Part shown: piece by piece, positions 39,223 through 50,816 of the stretch
Position numbering within the stretch: position 1 is the first letter of the stretch
Layout of the letters: the number at the start of each line of letters is the position of its first letter
Source of the DNA: Chaetorhynchus papuensis
Lineage: Eukaryota > Chordata > Aves > Passeriformes > Rhipiduridae
NCBI GenBank assembly: GCA_013396525.1
Contig: VWYX01000765.1
Span: forward strand, 30,686-94,685
Direction of reading: 5' to 3'
DNA length: 64,000 nucleotides
Program-made: the position numbers and the translations under genes
The notes under the pieces: generated by a model
The model's database searches: none
The model's input: the letters and a program-made list of their open reading frames with translations, nothing else
What the model was told of the DNA's origin: nothing

Positions 39223-42200
39223 GAGAAGCCATCAAACCATAAACACCTAACTGCAAATCACATTCCCTTTCCAGCTTGCAGTGGAAGGCAGGAGCTCTCC
39301 CTTCCCCAGGTCAGGAACACATCTCTGTAGCACAGTTCAAAGACACCACCACCACCCTCGACTGGGACCCCTCAAAAGAACCTTGTGATGCACAGGACAA
39401 GAGTGAGGAGTTAAAGGAACTGTTTGATACGTGCAGAGATTTGAAGCCTTTCCCATCCTCATGGATCTCCTCAAGCTTCAGGACAGTGGGCACTTTGGAT
39501 TTTTTAAAAAACATAAATAATTAAAACAATCAAAAAAGTATCCATTTCCCGTTGCCATTCTAACCAGGCATTTTGCCAGTACAATTATATTTAGGATGTG
39601 CTGTGAAGTTCATGGGTTTATAACTTTGGAGTGGGAGGTGAAGAGCTACTTCTGAAGTAACACAGATTTAAGCACTGCTTTGAGGCAACAGGTAATCCTA
39701 AATTCAAACCTTCTCCCCAGCACATCCACACTGAGTGACAGCTTTTTAATAATTAGTATGAGGCTCATCTCAGCGTTTTTACTCTTGCACTTTGCAGTTA
39801 CGATACCCACCAGGAGTCCATGCTGACATTGAGGCACAAGAGCTCTGAGGGGAAAGCAGCCACCTTTTCTAGGCTGATTTTTGTTGTGTTCTCAGCGATC
39901 TGTCACTGCACTGCTCGTGCCTGCAGCAGCTGAAAGGAGGCTCAAGGCTCCCACAGTGTCTCAGCATTCCCTGGCTCTCTGGTTCAGCCAACACTCCATC
40001 CCTGGTGATCTGCTGGAGGCCCCTGCTCAGGGGACCTCTGAGATCACTGGGCTAAAGTGAATTCCTGCCTTGGGATTGGATCATGGCTGTTGTTCTTGGA
40101 GCCACAGCTCCTTTGCACAGGGCCAGGCCCTTCCTCCTGTTCAAAGCCCTGGGATTCCACTGCTGTTGGATGGGATTTTCCCCAAATCTATCCCTGCAAG
40201 GTCATTCTGGAGCCAGTGTCCAGCACAGCCCATATCCCACTGTACTGTGCATGGATGTGATAGTGCTCTGGTGACCATTTCCCCCCTTTATTCTTTTCAG
40301 TGCTCCATCACTTCCATGAACAAGCCTTTTTCAGAACAGCACTCTCTTTTCTACAGCTCACACACCTGTGTTCCTGCAGTGTTCTATAAAATAGGAGCTG
40401 TTTTCATGCTGTCAGTTTCTTCACTAAAAAATTCTTTGCCTACTAATGCAAAGAATAGAAAATTTCAGCTTGTTTTTAACCTGAATGCCTCTTAATCTGA
40501 TTGTTCATGCACCAGAAACTGAAGAGGTTCATCCATTCACACCAGAACTGAACAGCAGCTTATCCAGCAACTGAATCCCCTTAAGAGCTGGAGAATACAA
40601 TTTACAAATCTAGGTCTATAAATCCCTTTGAGATGGTGGCAAATTCTCCTGCTGGGAACTCTTTAGATTGCCCTCATATTGAAGGACATTCTGATTCTCC
40701 TGTAATGCAAGATTGCCTTCAGGCAGGGAAGAAGAATGTTTAGGTAATTTGGATAGAACTCCTCAACTGGCCACACCATGTGAGTGCTCTCAGCCTCATT
40801 AAGCACCTAACAAGGTGACCCTGATCTACAGCACAGTAGTAAAATGAATAATTAAGGCAGGTGAGAGGAAACTGAAGGGGTTCCAGGGTTTTTCTGTGAT
40901 TTTTTAAAAAGTTGTTAATCCACAATGTAAAAGCCCTTGCTGTTAACAAGCACGTACATTAAAATCCCTTTGCAGTCATGTGTGATCAGGACAAGCAGGG
41001 ACAGAAATTATTTCCATTTCTATTACAAAGTTGTTTCTTTCTCCCACTGTCTACCCATGCACTTGAAAGGGAATAGAAGAGGACATTACATCAGCCTAGA
41101 TACCAGTTTCTCTACCAAGAATCCCATAGCTTTGTTCAAAAAGCTCTTTTTTTTTCCACTGGGTAGATGGGAGCAATTTAACAGACACATTTCCACCACT
41201 GTGAATATTAATAGAAAGCAGCAATCGTTAGTGACCTTTAACACAGACTGAACTTCAAGAAGGTGGAAGCTGGATGGTATCCCTGGATACTTCCAGGCAG
41301 TATCCCTACAAGAGCTTTCATTTAGAGAGTTTTATTAGAACCACCCCTGCTGGGCACACTTATTTTCTGGAACTGAACCATTTTCTGGTCCCTTTTGTTC
41401 AAAAGGCCACAAAACCCAGCCAGCCTTAAACCCAGCCCATGTTCCAGGTTAAGGCATTGTCCAGAGTGCTCTGAGGGCATCACGGGGGTTCTCATCTATG
41501 TGCAGCACCATTCATTACAAAGGGATTTATAAATCCTTTGGATACAAAATTTAATCAACTTTCCCACAACGTATAATTATTTAAAGTGAGTATAATCTTC
41601 AGAACAGTGTGCTCACAGAAAAAGCCCAAGTTCTTGCCCCAGCCTAGCTCTGCATCCCTCAATTATTACTCTCTCTCAGTCTCACTGGGTGGCAATGCAG
41701 AACAGTGCACACTGCAATTCCTGTTCCTTTAGAAATATTCCCTTGTTTAAATCATCTTTGAAAACAACGAACAGCTTCCTTTTAAGAACAGGGAGGAATA
41801 CCTACAGCCTCAGCTGTCAGCTGCCTGCAGAGGAAATGGTGCAGCAAGCACAGATGGTTCTCAGGGTACCTGTAAATCTCAGTCCTTCTCAGCATGTCTT
41901 CTGTCTGGGGACAGCTCAGAGCCCTTCTGACTGCCCAGCACCCGTGGAGCTGCTGGAGATGATGCAGATATTGATGGTATTGATGCTGAAACACGGCCTC
42001 AAAGTGGGAGCTGCACTTTCTGTGTTAAATACTCACATACACACACTGCACTCCATATCGAAAGGTGAATAAATGTCCTTTCCTAAAGGCTACGCTTGGT
42101 TTGGGGGGACTTGTTTGGTTGGTTTGAAAGCCTTTCCTCTGCCACCTCAAATGAAAAGCAACCAACATTACGTTATTTAGAGAAGGAGCCACGTGGAGCC

Positions 42201-42296
42201 TGTAAAAGGAGCTCTGTGTGCAAGGCAGCAGAACGTTCTGCTGCCCCAGGAGGAACTCCAGTGCCTGTCAGATTTCCCAGCCCTGCAGGGAGGGTC

Positions 42297-42345
42297 TCCT
42301 CTCCTCTCCCCTCCCCTCCCCTCCCCTCTCCCCTCTCCCCGCCTG
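42297..42345. repeat. CCCCT pyrimidine tract with G-quadruplex potential
   Basis: TCTCCTCTCCCCTCCCCTCC-type sequence with at least six CCCC blocks. The minus strand reads as runs of GGGG separated by A or AGA, the pattern of a G-quadruplex with loops of 1-3 nt. It sits in a locally GC-richer patch (42.2-42.5 kb) inside the inferred intron. Confidence 0.8.
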
Positions 42346-45300
42346 ACTCAGCCCTGCTGGCCAGGGGCAGGGCAGGGTGGGTGATGTGCATCAAACACCC
42401 CCGGACGCTGCACGGAGGTGCAGGGAATGCTCCTTGGCCGTGTGGCCAGTCCTGCACTCCCAGTGACCCATCCTGTCACCGAATGTGTCTTTTACAGTGA
42501 GCAGTAGGGATTTCCCCCCCAAACTGTTGAACAGTAATGTTTGAGTGTTTAATTTCTACAGATCTTTCCACGTCCTTGTATTTCAGTGGCTCCTTTAGCA
42601 ACAAAGAACCCAGGGGACTGAAATTGTCTCCAGACTCAATATCTGACCTGCCATTATTGACATTCCTGCATCTGTCTAAGCAGAAGTCCTAGTTCTGTTC
42701 AGATGAAATCTGAAAGAATTAAATAATTTCTTAATGGGATGAGAAAACCCCTTGATTTATGCAGGCAGATACTGCTGGAGCTTTCACAGATACAAATGAT
42801 AATGTAAATCATACTATAGGCTTTGTGTACTCTGCAACACCATCACCATAATTCATGTGGGAGTGCAGAACAACACTGCAAACCATTTTAATTATTTTTA
42901 AAAATTCATTTCACCTTGAAAGAAAGGCTGAGATAGAACACATGTGATACCACCTCCTAAAGGAAGATCTGGGGATCCCAGCATTTGTTAACTGCTTTCT
43001 ATCTCAGCACCCTGTTCTTTTCACAACTACCTGGATCAGTATTGCAGTCATCATTATTTTCTAAGCAGTAAAATCAGTTTGTTCCTCTATGTGCTTTTTC
43101 AGTAGATTACTCCTACTGAAGACTGGCAAGGACGCTGGAAAAAGAAATGGGGTTAATTTTATAAGAAAAACCCTAAATAAGAAGCAGCACAAGGGCACAA
43201 GCACTGTAGAAGGAGTGCCAGGGGTGTGCATACAAGGTGGATCTGGTTCCTGAAGCTCAGTTCAACCTCAAAATTTAGTTGCAGATGGATCTTCATTACA
43301 GAGCTTTGAATCCTGTGAGCAGGGAAAGGATTGCTAAAGATGATGACTAACAGAGAGTTCAGTGCAACACCAGGAAATAAATGTGACCCAGTTTAATAGT
43401 GATCAGAAGTGGATAACTGATTTAGAGATTCATAAATGCATGTAGTGCACAAGTCAGGTGCTCACCAGCTGTGACTGTTCAAGCCAGCAAGAATTTCATC
43501 CCTCCTTCCCATTTGCTCTGTGGAGCTTGAGAGGAAAGTTTGTAAGGAAAGGAACCTCTCTGTGGAAGGTTTTGGAGTTTTGGTTTGGGGTTGGTTTTTT
43601 TGTTGCCCCGATATAGATTGTGTTTCCTGCCTGGGCTCTGTGTTCCATGAGCTGCCACCTCCCCTCTTTAGGTTGCATTAAACACAGTTCAGACAGAGCT
43701 CAGCCTCCTAAAGACAAGACACGAGACATCCAGATCACAGTTCAAGCAGACTGAGAAGGTAAAATATAAAATAATTTGCCCATTATATTTTTAAAACCTC
43801 AAGAAATATTACTATAGTGCAACATTTTTTCCAAAGTTTTCCATGAGAAAGTTTAAGTGTGCCGAAAAAACCAAAGTTTCTCACAATAAAAACCCCCAAA
43901 ATTATAGGGTTTTCCCTATTCAAGTCACTACCAAGCTAGGTTGGATCTGAGCTTATGAAGGTAGCTTTACTTTAATGGATAAAAGAGAATTCTCATCATA
44001 CTCATTTCCAAGCCCTAATATAGAGTTTCTGAGAAAAGTAATAGCTTTGGGTCCTGCTTATAAAACTGCAACAGTTCCAAGTTGTTTGAATATGAGAAAA
44101 TAGGGGAAAAATATTCCTTGTCCATCAGCAAGTGGGCTGTTATACTTCCAGAGTGATTTGTTTCCCTGCAGTGGTATTTATCACGTTGATAAAATAGACC
44201 ACAGATCTGAAAATTGGGAGATTTTTCCTGTTAATTTGAAACAGCACCTATACAAGCAGCTGTGACATCAACATAATACCCTAAAGCCACAGCAGCTGAA
44301 AAGATTTATTTCCTGAGCCCTTCTGCAGCCACATTCTCTTTGCTTCTGACATTCTCAATTTGCAGGCTGCTGGTGATCCAATCCTCCTCATTGTGGCTCT
44401 ATAATAAGGATGTCAATGCAAGAAGAGAGAAAGTCATTATCTGATAGGCAGCAGACATGATAAAAAGGCCCAGTTTGCTGTCTCGGAGGAAAGGCCACCC
44501 TCTCTGCCCTGCAGGAGCTCCTCAAGGTCATGGGCAGCCTTTGTACCTGGAAGGATGTGCCACATTCCATTTCAGCTGTGGGCATCAGATAAAGCTGAAC
44601 CATCCCCAGCACACAGTCTCAGGTCTGAATAAGGTTTTGATTTTTTACTATTGATCAGTGAAAAATTTTAATTCTGATTAGAACATACATATGCAGTAAA
44701 AAAGTTCAAAGAGATTTTGAACTGTGGAGAGCTGCAAAGAAACTGAGTCTGAATTCACAGGTCCTGCCTGGTTAATGGCATTCATGCAGGTGTGGATTAT
44801 GCTGAGGTATCTGCCACAGCAGCAATGAACAGGCAAGATTAGTTAACCATTTGTATAGGAAGATTTACCTCAAATTTAGAGAAAATAATGAATATCATCT
44901 GTTTGGGGAACTGTCAAAATGTCACTGGTGCAGCAACTGACAGCAAAAATTTATTTATTCACTGACTTTATCAAACAACTACTAAGTGTCAGTTCCAGGA
45001 AATCAGAAGATAAGAGGTAAAAGTTGGAAGCACTCCCTATAGAGTTACTATTAAACATCAGTTGTAGCATAAGAGGCAGTTTAATTTTCTGTGTGGAAAT
45101 CAGAAAAGCCTAAAGAACAGGAGAACTGGGTTTGAGAGAACCAAACACGCTCCTGGGCCTCCTGGAACTGCAAATTCGTTTCCCCACACTATTTGTCTGG
45201 CTGGTGTAAAACTGCTTTATAGAGAGGGCATTTCCCAGACTGATGTGGCCATCCACTCATTTGCTCAACTTTTCTACAAGAGAGTAAGAGAAACACAAAA

Positions 45301-45727
45301 GGACAAACAGCCTGCCCTGTTCTTAGCATCTTCATTGATTCCTTTTAGTTCCATAAGCAGATGACACCCTGGCATTTATCAAGCCTAAGTGAAATTTCAG
45401 CCTTTCTCAGGATCAGTGGAATAGCTCTGAACCCAGCAGAGACATTTACTTTCAGTTAATTTCAGGGTTCAGCTCCTATGGTCCCTCGTGTTCTGTGGCC
45501 TGAGTAACATCCCTCTCCCCTGGCTGCAGCGATGCTCCTGTGATCCAAACCCTCTCCCAGGTTGTTTTTGTGCTACACCTCCCTTACTCCTTTTCTGTGC
45601 GACAGAAACAAGCAGTGCAACTCCTGCTGATTTCCCAGAGATTTATTTCCCAGGGCAGCAGCAAGGGCAGGGTCCAGTTGGTCACTCTTGGCCAGACTAA
45701 ACCATCTTGAAACAGGAACGGTTCGAC

Positions 45728-46087
45728 NNNNNNNNNNNNNNNNNNNNNNNNNNNNNNNNNNNNNNNNNNNNNNNNNNNNNNNNNNNNNNNNNNNNNNNNN
45801 NNNNNNNNNNNNNNNNNNNNNNNNNNNNNNNNNNNNNNNNNNNNNNNNNNNNNNNNNNNNNNNNNNNNNNNNNNNNNNNNNNNNNNNNNNNNNNNNNNNN
45901 NNNNNNNNNNNNNNNNNNNNNNNNNNNNNNNNNNNNNNNNNNNNNNNNNNNNNNNNNNNNNNNNNNNNNNNNNNNNNNNNNNNNNNNNNNNNNNNNNNNN
46001 NNNNNNNNNNNNNNNNNNNNNNNNNNNNNNNNNNNNNNNNNNNNNNNNNNNNNNNNNNNNNNNNNNNNNNNNNNNNNNNNNNNNNNN
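45728..46087. other. Assembly gap (360 N)
   Basis: A run of N follows GGTTCGAC and ends just before a tandem CTCTTACAT repeat. The gap probably spans the unresolved part of that repeat and the upstream part of the LTR described next. Confidence 0.95.
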
Positions 46088-46344
46088 CTCTCTTACTTTT
46101 GCTCTTACATTTCTCTTACATTTCTCTTACATCTCTCACTCTTACAGCTCTCTTACATCTCCTACACCTATTAAATCTCTGAGCTCTCTCTCTCCTTCTC
46201 CTGGCCTGCTTCTGGCTGCAGCTGGCAGCTCCAAGCAGGCCCTCTGCACACAAACCTTCAGCAATAAACCTCATGCTCTAAAACCAGACTTGAGAGATCT
46301 CTTGTCTCCATCCATCCCAACCGCCCGAACGAGACAGACTCCAC
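46088..46344 (+). mobile_element. 3' part of a retroviral LTR, plus orientation
   Basis: After a tandem array of about 10-bp CTCTTACATT-like units (46088-46160), the sequence shows AATAAACCTCATGCTC at about 46263. A U5-like stretch with TTGAGAGATC and CTTGTCTCCATCC follows, and then GACAGACTCCACA, which ends in CA. The AATAAA followed by a TTGTCTCC-type U5 is the usual arrangement of a gammaretrovirus-like LTR end. The upstream U3 is lost in the gap, so the left boundary and any target duplication cannot be seen. No gag, pol or env remnant is visible. Confidence 0.55.
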
Positions 46345-49300
46345 AGTTCATAATGGCAGAAACAACAAAACCTTGGATCATTCCACTGACTCAGTGTATC
46401 CGTGTGCCCTCAGCTCCTTCCTGGCATCTGTCACTCCCCTTCCCTGCATAAGGAGACTGATAATCCAAGGGACTGAAAAAGTGAGGATATCAGAAATGTG
46501 CTTTAAATTGCTGCGGTGTTTGAGGTGCTTTGTTGCAATTATTTAAAGACCAAAGGATGACAAGGGGTGCTATGCACCATCCCTTCCAGTCCTGCACCCT
46601 GGGTTAATATTTAAGGGTACTGGGAGGTGCTGGATCACCATCCCAAACAGTTTTCCTGACCCAAGGGTACAATTCCTGTTCTGCCCATGTGCTTCAGCTC
46701 CAGTTCAGCAAGTCAGAGCCAAGCCCACCCTGCCCTCAGGAAGGAGAATCCCAGGCTGGCAGAGATGCAGAGGTGGATCATTCTAGACACAGAATGGTTC
46801 CAGAACAACACATCAGCACTTCTTCAGGAGCTGGCCACGCACATTTCAGCCTGGGAAACAAAACCACTCCATGACTCATCCTCTCCACCAGTCATAACAT
46901 GAATTATCATCTTTATTAAGATGATAGATTGGAAACCAGGGGAAGAGATTTGGTTATCTTAGCAGGATCCAGCTTTAAAATCATCTCAAAGCCCATCAGT
47001 TACAGAGGCCATTGCAGCCTCACTAGAGCTGATGTGCCCTCAGGACAAAAGGAAACAAAAAAAGACCCCACCACCACCACCAAACTCAATGGAGTATGGA
47101 GAGAAGAGACTTTCCTTTGTGTGCAGGTGCTTCCCTTCCCTCTCAGCTGAGATACAAGCGGGTGAAAGGCACTGAGGAAGAGAGAAGCCACTCCTAACAA
47201 AGAGCTGAATGTTGGGTGAACCAAGGGACATGTCTGCACACCAGGACATTTCACCCTGCCAGGACCTGACCCAGCTGAACCCTGCACATTCCTTATGGCC
47301 AAGTTAGAAAGAGATAAGTGTCCCTTCAAAGACAGGTCAACAGGAGTGAGAAAGAACAATATGCCCCCAAAAAAGTCAGGCTCTTCTATACCTCCCCCAG
47401 TTACTTTCCGATTGGTTTGCTGAGATGCAGGAGCACTGAGTAAAATAATATCCTGTGATATTTAAGGGATTTTTCAAAATGCTAATTTATTGTCTTGCAC
47501 TGAATGGACAGTCCAGGCAGTTTTCCACTGGTGCTGACACTAAAGTCAGTTTTCTGTCAGCCCTGTGCCATTTGTGCTGTTTCTTGTTACCTACACAGCT
47601 CCCATCCTGGATAAAAGCCATGGTGTGTACATCCAACATAATTCATATTTCCAGGATTAGATATAAAAGATTCATATTTCTGTATATATTGTTTATAATT
47701 TGCAGTTTCATGGGAAAGGATACAATTTACCTCAAAACAAAAACATTAGCACTCTGTTATAGGTGTATTTATGGGCTTCACATACATTTCCCGATACTTC
47801 TGTTCTGAAGGAAAAACCATAGCACTTTTATATAGAGAAATGCATGGTTTATCAAAAAAAGATGGTTTGGGATAAGAGGAGAAAATTTATGATATATTTT
47901 TGTGCCAAAAGTAATATAAACATCTCTTTTTTCCTCCATACAATTCAACCCCCAAAAAATTTATATCAACACTGCATCTCATTGTGCTGCTGTTTGTCAC
48001 AGCAGTAAGTCAGTAGTGAAGTCTGGAGGATCAGACTCACGGTGTCAAACTGAAAACTGTGCCACAGGAGAAGTTTATCAAGTACATTTTGTGTTAGGAG
48101 CTGGGCTAAGGGGACTCATCCATTCCTTCTTATAAAAGCAATATTGCACTATAACTTGTCTTTATGAGGGACTGGGTTCAATTAGATTAAAAGCATAAAA
48201 AAAACCCAGAAAGATTCATGCTGGTGAGAAATAATAGATAAAACAGACAAGATTTGGGACAGCCAAGGAAGCCCTGAGAATGTGGCAGATAAATGGGGTG
48301 CCTTGAACTAAACCCCACCACCTCGATACCAGTGCAGGAGAGCAATTTCTGTATGAAGTCACTTGAAGCTGTTGCACTTCTATAAAGTGAAATAGGTCCC
48401 AATATCAGTGCTCACACTGGGTGGCACCACAGGGACCTCCCAAACAGTCAGAGTGTGGATATTCCAGCTGGCTTCCACACACAGCTGGAAAAAAAAATCC
48501 AAGATAAATATCCTTAGACAGGCCCTTCCTGTTTAGAGGATCATTCCGAATTTGTCCCAAGTTTTAAAAGATCTGAAAGCACTCACTGCAGCCTCCTCCC
48601 TCCCCACCTGACAGCAGTTCATCACCAACTCCATTTCTGGACTATTTGACATTAAATTGATGACCACAAGCCTGACAGTGCGTGGGGCAACCTCACATCC
48701 CAGGCTCACGTTCTCATCATGCTGACAACGAAGTCGATTCTTCTTTTACCTTTCCAAGTCAGCCAAAATTACCAATAAATTACCTGCCACTATTCCCAGT
48801 TCAGGTGTCAGTTCCCTGCAGCCAGGATTTAAACTGCTACTGCTGTGATATTTGCATCTCTCAAAGGCAGAATTTGCAAAAATCTGAAAAAACAAGGCTA
48901 TGGAAAGCCAAGAAGGGTGTGTTGGACACATTGCCAGCAGAGATAGCTAAAATGAATGTACCAATGAGAAACATGATTAGAATTTGGTCAAGTTTCAGGA
49001 AGTTGAGTTCTAGCACAAGGGCCTAACCCCCCAAACATATCCCATCCCCAAAACTTCTCTGCACTGAGTATTAAGTAGGACATTTGTCCATAACCTTTGA
49101 TTTAATGCCACAGCATCCGTTTAATTCTCAGAAAATTCAGTCTTCTTTTTTGGCACGAGATACTTGGTTAAAGCTCAGCACATTTCTTGGCCATCTGTCT
49201 TAAATGCTTATAAAGATCCTCAGCTAACAGTCAAGTGCTTCCAGAAAATTAACAAAACTCCACTACTCACTAATTGCCCTGGTTTATGTGTATATTTCTT

Positions 49301-50012
49301 GCTGGCTGTCTCAATCTCAAGCATCAGCCAATGATAACATACACTGGCTTGAAGCCATTGTCTTCTTTTTAAACTTACTGTGACTGCAAAGCACCAAGTG
49401 GTGTCCCCCAGAGGAAAAGAGCAGGGACAGCCTCGCTGAGAACTCTCTGGTAACATCTATCCCTGTAAATAGCACTGCACAAACTCACTTCACAGAATAC
49501 TCAAAAGAGGAGATTTTGTTAGCCTTGATTTCAGCAGGAAATAAATTCTGTATTTGCTCAACTGGCATATAGCCAGATATAAAAATATATCCAGGCCAGA
49601 TTCGACAGCCAGGCTTGGTATATGGCATCTCCAGCAATTTTCCTGCATCAGTAAAATTCTGATTTACTGATCCTGACCAGCTAATGGGAGATTTTGTTTC
49701 AATTTGGGGTGAGAGAGAGATTCTACCTGCTACAATCCTGAATCCTTTTTCCCATAGCTTCTCCCATTTACCTCCCCTCCATCAGCAGTGCAATCCCCCA
49801 TAAATACATCTCTGGGCAATTAATTCTCATGTATATTCATTTGCCATCAGTTGATTCTCTACAGGAAAATTACTGTTTAACTTTTGATACTCTCTCTGCA
49901 GCTTGTCTCAAAAGGATGTTTGACTTGGCAATAAATTACTGGAGTTATTCTCCCTTAAGCAGATTTATTATTGAACTCAAATAATGCATTTGTGGATTTG
50001 TTTGGGTTTGGT

Positions 50013-50013
<1 letters not shown>

Positions 50014-50060
<47 letters not shown>
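50014..50060. repeat. Uninterrupted run of 47 T followed by AG
   Basis: A pure T homopolymer is followed at once by AGGGTAAAGCAG. On the minus strand it is a poly-A tract that could be the tail of a retrocopied sequence, but no AATAAA precedes it there and I recognise nothing in the adjoining sequence. On the + strand, T47 plus AG resembles a very strong 3' splice site, about 546 bp before exon 2. Confidence 0.9.
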
Positions 50061-50062
<2 letters not shown>

Positions 50063-50606
50063 GGTAAAGCAGTTGCAACCAAAAAATCCCACTCTGGATG
50101 AGTCTCTTCCCACACTACAAATCAGTTTCTTGGGATGCTGACTCTCCTCACAAACCAAAGCAAGCCCTGTGCCACAAAAGCAGCTCAGTTCACTCTTGCC
50201 CAAAACCTTCTCTGCCAAACCATGGAGCCTCCTTACACCCCTAACAACACAATTCCTCTCTTCCTCTTGGAGCTCACACTTCTGAATTTCCACTTTCCCC
50301 CTTGAGCACTTCAGTTTTTCAGCATCAGTCAGTTCATGGTCCGAAGAATCTTGGCAGGAAGAAGCCATGGAAATCCTGGATCATCCACCACTGGCTGCAG
50401 CAGGATATTCCCAGTAACAGGGAAGCGATTGCCGGCGTTCCCCCTGGAGTGGGTGCAATAAATGGGTTTTCCCCGAGAGCAGGAAGCGGTGCCGTGGCTG
50501 TGCTGGGGCTCTCTCGGGCTCTGGGGACCCCTCAGTGCGGGCTGTGTGTGCCCCCTGTGACAAGCGACACTCTCTGCAATGCTTCTCTCTCTCTCTCTCT
50601 GCACAG

Positions 50607-50816
50607 CAGCCGCCTCGAACCACAGCAGCGCCTCCAGCGCCCTGCCCAGCCCCGCCGGGCACGGCAGTGACACCAACCTGCTGGTGTCCCCGCTGCTGGT
50701 GGCAGGCGTGGTCATCGGGCTGGTGCTGTTCCTGTCCTGCGCCACCATCGTGGTGGGCAGCCTGCGCAAGGACGGCCGCTCCGGACACCCGCACCCCGGC
50801 AGGGCCGCTGCGGACG
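50607..50816 (+). CDS. BEAN1: BEAN1-like, transmembrane exon
   Basis: The exon follows a TCTCTCTCTCTCT tract and CACAG, and ends before GTAAGG. It encodes about residues 11-80 of the model. An N-H-S sequon near residue 15 lies in a Ser/Ala/Gly/Pro-rich ectodomain of about 25 residues. A helix runs from about residue 35 to 63 (core LLVSPLLVAGVVIGLVLF), followed by LRKDGR on the cytoplasmic side. The human BEAN1 helix, as I recall it (LLVSPVLVASAVIGVV, then LSCITIIVGSIRRD), is very similar across about 32 positions and shares the LSC and GS-L/I-R motifs. BEAN1 is a small membrane protein that binds the WW domains of the ubiquitin ligase NEDD4 through cytoplasmic PY motifs. Two CAG triplets at the acceptor allow a start at 50607 or 50610, both in frame. 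A close paralogue cannot be excluded. Confidence 0.68.

Larger units (their letters stand above)
10438..50606 (+). other. BEAN1: Inferred intron 1 (about 40 kb), no coding exon recognised
   Basis: It is bounded by GTAAGG at 10438 and by a TC-rich tract plus CACAG at 50606. I found no recognisable protein-coding exon on either strand. The GC-richer clusters of overlapping short frames, at 36.5-37.4 kb and 41.7-42.5 kb, show no domain. The intron holds the repeats and LTRs listed separately. Alternative first exons of the gene, known for mammalian BEAN1, could hide here, but I did not recognise one. Confidence 0.5.

Noticed and set aside
41689..42072. 127-codon + frame that might be a retroelement fragment
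   Set aside because: No reverse transcriptase, gag or known motif, and the minus strand is open too.
49955..50368. 137-codon minus frame ending in a long Lys run, as a possible retrocopied gene
   Set aside because: The Lys run is just the poly-T tract read backwards. The rest matches nothing I recognise, and no AATAAA precedes the A run.
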